Positions 50,501 to 60,400 of a stretch of 64,000 bases of DNA are shown piece after piece. Source of the stretch: Augochlora pura (Eukaryota > Arthropoda > Insecta > Hymenoptera > Halictidae). Below the pieces are notes generated by a model. That model was not told the DNA's origin and did not search any database. It worked only from the letters and a program-made list of their open reading frames with translations. Each line of letters begins with the position of its first letter. Position 1 is the first letter of the stretch. Position numbers and translations under genes: made by a program. The stretch spans positions 8,006,663-8,070,662 of the forward strand of contig NC_135776.1 in assembly GCF_028453695.1 (NCBI RefSeq). The letters run 5' to 3'.

Positions 50501-53500
50501 TACTCTTATGTTTATCGGTCTCACTGGGAGTAGCTTCTTCTTCTTTGCTTGGAGGAATTGTTTTCTCTTTGCTTGGAGGAATTGTTTTTTCTTTGCTTGG
50601 AGAAATTGTTTTCTCTTTGCTTGGTGAAATGGTTTCCTCTTTGCTAGTCACGTGGTCATCGATTCTATCTACAACAGGTTCTTTTTCGTCACCTTTAGTC
50701 ATTTCTCCAGTTTCGGGTTTAGTTTCTTTCTCACTCGAACCGGTATCATGTGGCTTGGTAGCTATTGGAGACTCCTTCCGGTCAGGTACGTCTCCCTTGT
50801 CAGGTAAGACAGTTTCCTTATCAGCCAAATGAGCGTCTATTGTTTTAATATCGGACTCTGTGTCTTTTTCGCTTTCGGCTTGACGATCCCCTGTCTTACC
50901 ACTCTTCTCTTTGTCCTCCTGGACTTTTTCTTCTTCTGAAACTTTTAATTGGTCATCGAGTCCAATCTTCGAATCTTCGTCTTTGCCTTCTTCTTCTTTT
51001 TTACCTACAGTTTCTTCTTTATCTTTAATCTCAAAGTCCTCCGCTGCAGTTTCAGCTTCATCTCTCCTTTCTGTTTCTCCAGTTTCACCTAAACTATCTA
51101 TCTTATGTTTTTCTTCATGTTGAGGTTTTTCCTCTTTCTCAAGTTCCTTTGCGTCATGACTCACACCACTCTTCACAGTCATCTCGTCTATCAATCCAAA
51201 GTGTGTTTCAATGACTCCTTTACCTGCGTCTGCTAGCTCAGTTTTACTAACAGTTGGCATTTCTATTATCTCTTTCTTTTCTTCCGTCTTCTCTACATCA
51301 TGCTTCTCTTCGGCATCTTTTCTCAAATCTAGTCTCTCATCGCCTTCTTTATCCAATTTTAATAACCTCGATACATCTTTTTCCACGTCTACTTTCTCTG
51401 CAACTTTAGGCACCTCTGTCACTTCATCAATTTTTCCAACGTCTTCAATTACCCTTCCTGTTACTTCCACAATTCTCTTGTCTGCAGTATCACTATCGAG
51501 TTTCGTCACAATGTTCTCATCGCTTCGCGGCTTCATTTCTCCCGACGATTCGTCCTTGCTTTCGCGTACTTGCGACGCATCTGTAACAACCGGAATTATA
51601 ATCCCCTTGCTCTCGCCGACTTCACTTGTCCGTTCATCCTTTCGTACCCTATCTTTGCTACTTACATCCGTGACTCTCGTGACATCGGTTAGCTTTTCGG
51701 GTTCCCCGACGCTTGGCTTTTCCGGGAACACTGCGACAAACGGTGCCATACCTTCCTCAAACGCAACTGCGATCACAGCCTCTTTCAGCTTCTCCGTCTC
51801 GCGAAGATCAGGGATCGACATTGATTTGTCGTCTTCGAAAGTCGCAAAGTCTTCCATCGTTCTTTGCTCGGTCTCATGATCTTCCTTCGTCCCCTTTCGA
51901 ATTGATTCCTCTTTCCACAGCGTCATACCTTTATCAAATACTTCGGCTGCAATCGCTGCTTCCTTCAGTTTCTCCGTCGCTTCGTGAACGGAAGAACTTT
52001 TGCATGCTTTCGTTGGTTCCTCATCTTTGAGAATTCCAGAATCCCTTCTCATTTTATCCACGGTTGCGTCTTCTTCCTTCTTCGTCGACTTTTCAGCTTC
52101 TACTCCATATCTGCTAAATTGCACCATGCCTTTGGACGCATCTTCGATGGCAGTCTCCTTCAGTTTCGCGTCGCTTGCATCAGCGATTTTCGATACCCTC
52201 TTTGCCTCGCGAGTTTGTAAGCTCTCTGTATCCTCCGCCACCCTTTTTCCAGCTGCGTCTTCCTCCTTCCTGACCCACTTTTCAGTCGACTGCCTTGCTA
52301 CTACTGTTCCATTCTTCATCAGCACCTTCTTTTCAGGACTGAGAACTTTCTCACCGTGTTTTTCCTTTTTCGTCGCTTCCTTCTCTACGTGACTAGTCTG
52401 CTGCTTCGTGCTCTCCACCTTCGTTTGATCCACGAAATCATCGCTGAATCTCTGGATCACCTTCTCCACGACCGACTTGCCAGTGGCCCTCGCCTCTGTC
52501 CCTGACGAATCGAAGCTACTCTTCTTATCTACACTGGTTAGATTTAACTTTTTAGCATCCATTTGGTCCGAAGCGCTGGACTCTTCAACGACGCGATCCT
52601 TCTTGGCTAACGAGGCCAGCTTCGGCGCTCTGACCGTCGTCTTCGTGGCTTTCAAAGTCTCTTTCCGCTTCTCAACGTCCTCTTCAGCCACCTGTTTTGT
52701 TGTGTCTTGTTTTCCGTGCGTCTGACGCTTCGCTTTCTGCGCGGCGGCAGCCTGCTTCTTCGCGGCTTCCTGCCGAGGCTTGCTCTGCTTCTTGCTCTTC
52801 TCGAACAGCTCGTCGAACTCCGAGCTGCCCGTGCTCATAACGTTCGACTGCTGATACCTCAGCTTCTGCTTGGTCTTCGCAATAGCGGTCTCCTTCTTCT
52901 GCTTCACCTTCTGCTCGGTCTTCGCCGTTTCGCTCGTCTTCGCCGCGTCCGGCTTCTTCGCCGCCTTCTGACCCGACTCCTTCTTCGTCTCCGGCTTCTC
53001 CTGGCTGGTGCTGTCGCTGCCAGTGCTCTCCTGGAACTTCTTCTCCCCCAGCTTGCTGAACTTCTTCGTCAGCATGGTGAACTCCTTCTCCAGGATCCTG
53101 AAGCTCGGCTTTATCGAGCCCTCCGACTTCTTCGCGCTCTGCGACTTCATCTCCTTCTTCGGACTCTTCTCCGCCCGCTTGTCCCGCTTCACTTTGACGT
53201 CGGGAGACGACAACGACTCGGTGCCGTTCATTTTCTGATCGTCGCTCAGGTCCTCGCAGCTCTTCGCGCCGAAGGCTTGTTTCTTTTTTCTCAGCTCCAT
53301 CGAGGAGGACGAGTCGTTCTCCGTGTCGTTCAGTATCTTGTAGCTGATGCCGGACTGCTCCGATTTTCGGTGCTTGGCCTTGTCCTCGTCGGGCTGGTAG
53401 GAGGCCCCGTTGCCGTTCAGAGAATCCGAGATCTCTCGAAGCACGTCCGGTTCTAAAGAGATCTTTCTGTCCTCCTTTACCTCTCTCATCTTCCTCTGCA

Positions 53501-54408
53501 GGATGCTCAGATGTTTATCAAAGCAAGGACTGCTCTTCTCGTCGATCGGCGACTTCATCCACAAGGTACGCGTTCTTTTCCAGTCCCCGTCGCCGTACTT
53601 CTTCCTCGACTTCAGCTTCTTCCGGTGTCTAGAGTCCTCGTCCGATTCGTCGTTGTCGCTCCTGCTTCTGACATGACGATCCGTTTGCGTCGCCGCTGTC
53701 CTGTCCGTCTGGGTAGCAATTGCCACCTGGCCAGGGAGACTTTGGGTCTCCAAGTAGCTAGCAGAGTCCAGCAGCCCGCCATCTAGGTGCCGGTTGTCCC
53801 GTTTCAGTAGTATCCGAGCTAGCAGCGCCTTTTGTCTTGCCAGCTCTAAATCGGTGAAAGAGTACTGCGTTTTGCTAGCTTGTTCCTTGGACATCGAAAC
53901 TCTCTCGCTGCCCATCGCCTCGGTGCTCATGCCCTCCTGCTTCTCCTGCCTCAAGGGCTCCCCGATCTGAGAGCCCTTCCCAGTCTTCTGCGAATCGTAG
54001 TCACCGTGATCGATCACCAGCCTCTGAATGGTGGGCCCTATCTCCTCGATGTGCTGCCTGTGTCCTCCTAGTTCCAGTCTGTCCGGGATCAAGATAATCT
54101 CTGGCTGCTGCTGGAACATGTCTTTCGTTCGCTGATGCGTCTCCATCATTCGAGCTGCTTCCACGTCTTGCATCGGCATGTCCGGTCGGACTTTCTGGTC
54201 TTCTATGAACCTCTGCAGGATTATGTCTTTGCCGTCGACGATTAACGTTGTCGGACAGTGGTGGCGGTGATGGTGATGGCTCGCTGTCGGGTCGTCGAGT
54301 TCTCCTCTGGTCACCAGACGAAGCACCTCCGCGTTTCCTTCGCGGTAGAAATGCTGCTCCCTTACCGAGGCGTCGCCCATTGGCGGCTCCATGTATCTGG
54401 GACCGGAC
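47532..54408 (-). CDS. Giant terminal exon: charged cytoplasmic tail of the cadherin
   Basis: A single exon of 6.9 kb encodes 2,291 residues, rich in K, E, D, S and T with almost no hydrophobic core, so probably disordered. It follows the acceptor TGCTCCAG. Visible features from the N-terminus: histidine-rich patch (HHHHRHH), two TQT motifs (IATQTDR, AATQTDR), long lysine-rich segment, three KLKExAI...GM motifs, tandem SPSKEKTI units, a QKETPHEET-type array, then a more conserved-looking C-terminus (KYMAWYKKNREEMERRR, DFDSGIAIP, VFDIAYSEA). The many frames on the + strand here are shadows. The exon is far longer than tails of classical cadherins (about 150 residues). Confidence 0.85.
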
Positions 54409-57400
54409 CTGGAGCAATTTTCATCTTGAATCGAAGATAGTTTACGTGTTAATGTTACATAACTTTGAATAATATGTCAAGTTTGTTGTGAGGATAGAAT
54501 TTAGCTTGGATTGTAAATTAAGTATAAAGATTCGTAATAGGTGTGCAATGAGTTCATCTTTTTGTTTATACAGAAAGTTAGGAAATTAGGGATTTCTAAG
54601 GTTATTTGAAGCAACTTTGTCTTTTACAAAAATTTTCTGCCAGGCTTCGTTTACGAGTTATTAACAAAAAACTCTAACTAATGAGAGGCTAGATCATTTT
54701 CACAAATACTATCCCTTAAGTATTCTGTTGGCACTGCGTTTAAATTCATTTTATAATACAAGAATTCTGCTGCAACATTCGAAAGCCTCGTTAGAAATCT
54801 ATAAACGTCTGCTGTATTGTTAATCTTCGCGCGGCGGGTCATCGTTGACCCAGAACTTGAACGTAGCGAAGCAGCGACAACGTAAATTATGCGTTTTCTT
54901 TTTAAACAAACTCGTTGGACAACATTCGGTACTAAAAAGTTCATACCCGTGAAATAGAGATCACTGTTTTTTTATCATTGATGATTGTTTTTTACCTTTG
55001 CCTGTATCCTTGACGCTGGGTGTCCGACTCCCTCTCCATTTCGTGTCGTTGCAGAGAATCCATTTCTGGCATGTCGTAACCCCTTTGCTTCTGTCCTTCC
55101 ATCTCCTCCATATACATTCTATCGTGCTCGTCCATCCGCATTTTTCTAGAATGATCGTAGGAACCGGCATCCCCTAATCTATGAGCATCGTGATTCAAGT
55201 GAACGTCATTCGGCGGAGCGGATATGTAAGCAACGTCGCCGGGTAGAGAACAATTCTTAACGTTTCTTTTGTTGAACTGCCAGTTTCGTCTTGTTGGATC
55301 GGCGCTCCATGCTTGTTTCCTTCCGTTCCATGATACTAAAATTACGTAGGTTGCAAATTTTGTGTTAACTAATTTTTGTCGTGTTAATACTTTACCGATC
55401 GGTTATTCGACGGTAAACATTTTCATGTTATCATAGCGTTAGCATTAAGCAATATTTATTTTATCTATTTTATTAATCGTGAAAGGTATCTGATATTTTA
55501 AATATTATATAATAATACCTTAATAATAGATAGCGAATTGTCAGCTACCATGACAACCGATTTATAGGCTACCAGTCGGTAAAGTGTTAACTAACATTTT
55601 TCGACATCGATGGCAACGCTAATTTTTTGTCTACTATGATTGCCAAAAATTGGAGACAAATTTTATGACGAAAAGATTGCAGATTTTTATGGAAAGTATA
55701 TATTTGTCTACATCGATTGTAAAAATAAGAGCCCAATTTTGTAACAATTAGGTAACAAATATTAATGTAAAGTAAACATTTATCTCCATCAGTTGCCAGA
55801 AATAAAAGTCGAATTTTATGAGACCTAGATTAGAGATTTCTATGCAAAGTAAATATCTGCCTACAACAATAGCCGAAAATAGAGATTAAAATTTTATGGT
55901 AAGTTGATTGCAAAATTTTATGCAAAATAAAGACATCTGTCTACATTAAATGCCGAAGGTATAAGTTAAATAAACTAGAAAGTGATAGATCAGTGCATTA
56001 TTCCAATATGCCAACTGTGAAGTCGATTTAAGAGCTAATTTTATAAAATTAATTTTGACCATATATTATATTAATGTTAATTACCTTCTGCCGTTCCTGC
56101 CGGTTGTCTATGGAGATGACGTTTCGGCCTGCCGTCTGATCTGACAACGAGAGTTTCCGAAGAATGCACTCGTCTTTTTCTAGGTGCCATATAAAATGGA
56201 CAACCAGGGCAAATGCAGCACGTGATCAAGATGGCGATGGCTAATAGCATGAGCAAGCCCAAAATAATTAACAGCCATAACAAGAGCTTGTTTTCTGCTT
56301 TGTAAACCGTCTGAAAACAGTCACTTTCGTACTATGCATTGTGGTACATAATTTAAGACAGAATAATTCGTGAAATTAAGACACAATAATAAGTAGTAAT
56401 TATTAATCAGAATTAAACTAGAATAATAATTAATAGAATAAAAATTTTGAATTATGATTTATTTTAATAAAATAAAAATTTTGAATTATGTTTTACTTTA
56501 ATAAAATAAAAATGATCGATAATGATTAACAATAACAATATTTAATAAGATTAATCCTTTACAACTCCGATGTCACCGATACAACGACAATAAGTTATTA
56601 TTATTAGGTTCTTGAATGTAATATACATGAATAAAAACACGAAACTTTTCATTTGCTAATTGTTATAAAATTCTACAGTAGTATAATAATTTTTATTTCA
56701 ATTCAACTCTGTATGTAACCTAACAATTAAATTCATATGTTACAATAATTCTCTTTGGTTAATCTTATTATTGTCTATCTGATCAAATTTATAAAATATA
56801 ATTATTGGAATGATTAATAGAGAAAAATATAATTTTTATAGATAGTTTTTTATATAAGTATTTGTACCTTTTGTTAATTAATTTTATTAACTATTTTGAT
56901 TAGTAATAGACGCTGGGAAATTATTATATTTACACTTACCACTTCCTCGCTGTGTACATTGGTAACGGTGTTGTTAACGACGGTTGTTTGGCCATTAGTA
57001 CCATGGGTGTTACCATTGACGGGTGTATTCGTGTCAGGTGTATTCACCGTCGTCTCGGCGTCCGTGCCATTAATGATCCCCACGCCATTAGCTGCTAAAA
57101 TTTCGCGAATTTTTTCCACGTCCACCAGCGGCGTGCCTGGTTCGATTTGCTCGACGAGTGCTACGACAATGCTTCTGAGAAAGAAAAATGAATATTATTA
57201 ATAATAAATCATATTATATTATGTTAATATTATTAATAAATTATACTATATTAATATTAGTAACAATAAATTATATTATATTAATAATATTTAAGTCTTA
57301 TTCTTCAAGTATTAATAATATTAGTAATAATTTATCACTACGCCGATGATAAACAGAAATTGAGCAAAGAGGAAAACTTGAAAAGTATCAATCTGAGAAA

Positions 57401-60400
57401 TATACAGAGTGTCACTGAAATCGTGGTGCAAGCTTTCTGTGTATACATTCACGCTATAGTCATTGAAATACATTGTTCGACAAAAATTCTGTCCATTTAT
57501 TATACGCAATATTTATATCTTTTCCTTAGAAAAATTAACTCCAAGAATTTAACTTGATTTTATCAAAAGATTTTACTGCAAACAACTTCAAAAAATTAAC
57601 TTGAAAAATATATTTTACATTGTCCATTATAAAGAAATTAAATAATTCTAATTAGTATAATATATTATACTAACTTTTTGCCTTCACCGGGTAGAGTCGT
57701 GCTGCCAGTATTATTCTGTGGGATAAATGGTCGAATTTCTAATATAGTTACACGACCGCCAGTAATCGTCGACAAAGTCTCAGCAGTCTTCGTCGAATTT
57801 GGCTGTTCACCAGGTACCACGAACATCATTACGCGAGCCTCCATTGCTGTTCCGCTGAGAATACGAATCTCTGTTTCGCTCGAAAGATGCGGGATACCTG
57901 AAACAGTGTCGATTTGCAAATGTCTCGCTGAACCTTCAAGATAAAACATCGATTGCAGTCATTACTTTTAAAGTCGAAATTAGAATGGTCTGTATTACTT
58001 TATATTACATGTTGAATGAAAATTTAATTGAAAATTTCGATTCAAATTTATAGAAAATTAGCTGAGGTGAATTGATCAAAAATTATATTTTATAATAATA
58101 TAAAATGTGGTACATTTTCTGTTCTTCGAATATATTTGGCAATATTCCACTATATTCTGTGTAGGATTAATTAATCTGAATTGGAGTAGTATATTGATTA
58201 TAAAATAAATTTTATATTATAATATATTACTATAATACATACTATAATATAGCTACTACAAACTATTACTATATTATAATATATTACTATAATATATTAC
58301 CATATATATTACTAATATGTTACTATGTTCTATATTATAATATAAGATACATTATATGTTATATTATAATATATACATGTATTTTGTAATAGAATACATT
58401 TGGCTATATTTCACTATACTGTATGTATTATTAATTAATTTAAATTAAAGAAGTACACTGATTGCAAACAATGTTTCATAATAATATAAAATATTTGTTT
58501 TAATTCGTCACGATATAAATAGAATTTTTTAATAACATTTCGCAGCGAAATGGCTGTTCTTAATGAATGTTCGAACTATACCTAAATCGTACGCCCTGGC
58601 AGTGAGAGTGTACAATGCATTTGTCTGATCACGTTTCCGTCTACTAATTTTCATCCTCGCCTTCGTCGCGTTTGCTTCGTCTCCAAGTGTCGAAAGAGTT
58701 TTATTTCGACTCCTCTCTGCCGGCACGCTTTCGACCACATCAGAGTAGTCATTTAGCGTAATTCCCGGTGATTTCTTTTGATTGTTCGTTAACTTGGTTC
58801 CACCTTTCTTAGCGAACGCGTCGTACGCGCTTTGTTTCTTTCGCCTGATCTTCGTCAGCGGCGATCGAAGTATCAATTCACCGCTGGTCTCGTTCAAATA
58901 GAATTTATTCTCGTAATTGCCATGAGTTATCTCGTATCTAACTATGTTGTTCGGCGGCTCAGCGTCCGCGTCTTCAGCCTGCAACGTTTTCAATATTATT
59001 TATTTAATTTTCTAATTTGTCGACTACGAACTTTATTCCTTCAAAATAGTATTGACGCGGCGAAATATTCAACAATGAAGGCAGTGAAGGTTATGTCAAA
59101 TGTTTTTATGTTACTAAAGATTCTTGTTACATTTTTTATAATTTTTTAAAGATTATTAACACTTGAATTTTGGTTATTGGTTGATTTTTTATTCAGTGTA
59201 TTTAAATCGTCGCTTAATTACTTAATCCTTGGCAACGAAATAAACGAAGCGAATTATTACTAAATGATGAACAATTGAAAAATTTCCAGATAAATAAATA
59301 TATTATAATTAATTAAGTTATATATATGTATATATTTTCCACTGTTCTTAAGGTAGTAGAAGTTTGCTTCGTTTATTTTGTCGTTAAAAATTAAGTAATT
59401 AAACGATGATTATATATATTTTTTATTATAATATATTAAGCGTTAAACAAATAATACGATAATTATCTCAAAAAAGGATTGATTTATTTAATATCTGCAT
59501 TTTTTATTACAATTTCAATTTTAAGAATCTATTCTTTAATTTTTTATAAATTCATTGCTAAAGCTCGGAATATTTATATATTAATATTTATATAGTTGTA
59601 AAAATGATTCATCGTTCTAGTGTTAAAAGAAATCAATTTTCAATTAACTTTCGCCTCATACAATTAAAACAAATAATTTCTACTTTTCATAAAGATTCGC
59701 AGTATGTTAATTCATTATTAATTGAGAGAAACAATGCACCTTAACAAACGCCGGCGAGGTGAAGTTCGTTAAGTCCGTGTTTAGCATAAACTCGTATATG
59801 CTTCTGTCGAATATCGGCGGGTTGTCATTGACATCCAGCAGATTAACAATCAGAGGAACAATTCCAGTATTTCCGGTGCCATTCGTGTCTCGTGCCTCTA
59901 TGGTTAATTCGAGTCGCGCAGCGATCTCTCGATCCAAGGAAGATCCCATGTCGACTGTAATTAATCCCGTGTTTGGATCTATGACAAAGCCTTTGCTACC
60001 TTCGCCGGTTATGCCGGTGTAGCGAATGTCACCGTAAGTTCCCGTGTCTATATCTGTGGCATGAACCTGTACCGATAATTATTTATTAATAAATGTTATT
60101 AATAATTATTATTTATTAATAAGAATTTTTAACTCAATCATTTTGAATTTTTTCAATAGCTTAATCACTCAATAGCTCCATATTCAATAATTTAATCATT
60201 CGATAATTCAATAAATCAATAGTACAGTAGTTAAATAAATTAATATCTTAATTGGTCAATAGTTCAATAACTAAATATTTGAGTAACTTAATAAGTCTGT
60301 AACTCAATAGTTCACTAACTCAATAGCACAATATTTTAGTAACTCAATTTTTCAACGAATTGATAACTGAATAGTTCAATAGCTCACTAACTCAATATCT

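Noticed and set aside
51211..51879. 222-codon + strand frame opposite the cadherin tail (also 47826-48587 and 52707-53456)
   Set aside because: Antisense shadows of the low-complexity minus-strand exon. Their serine-, leucine- and arginine-rich content mirrors the K/E/D/S codons of the tail.
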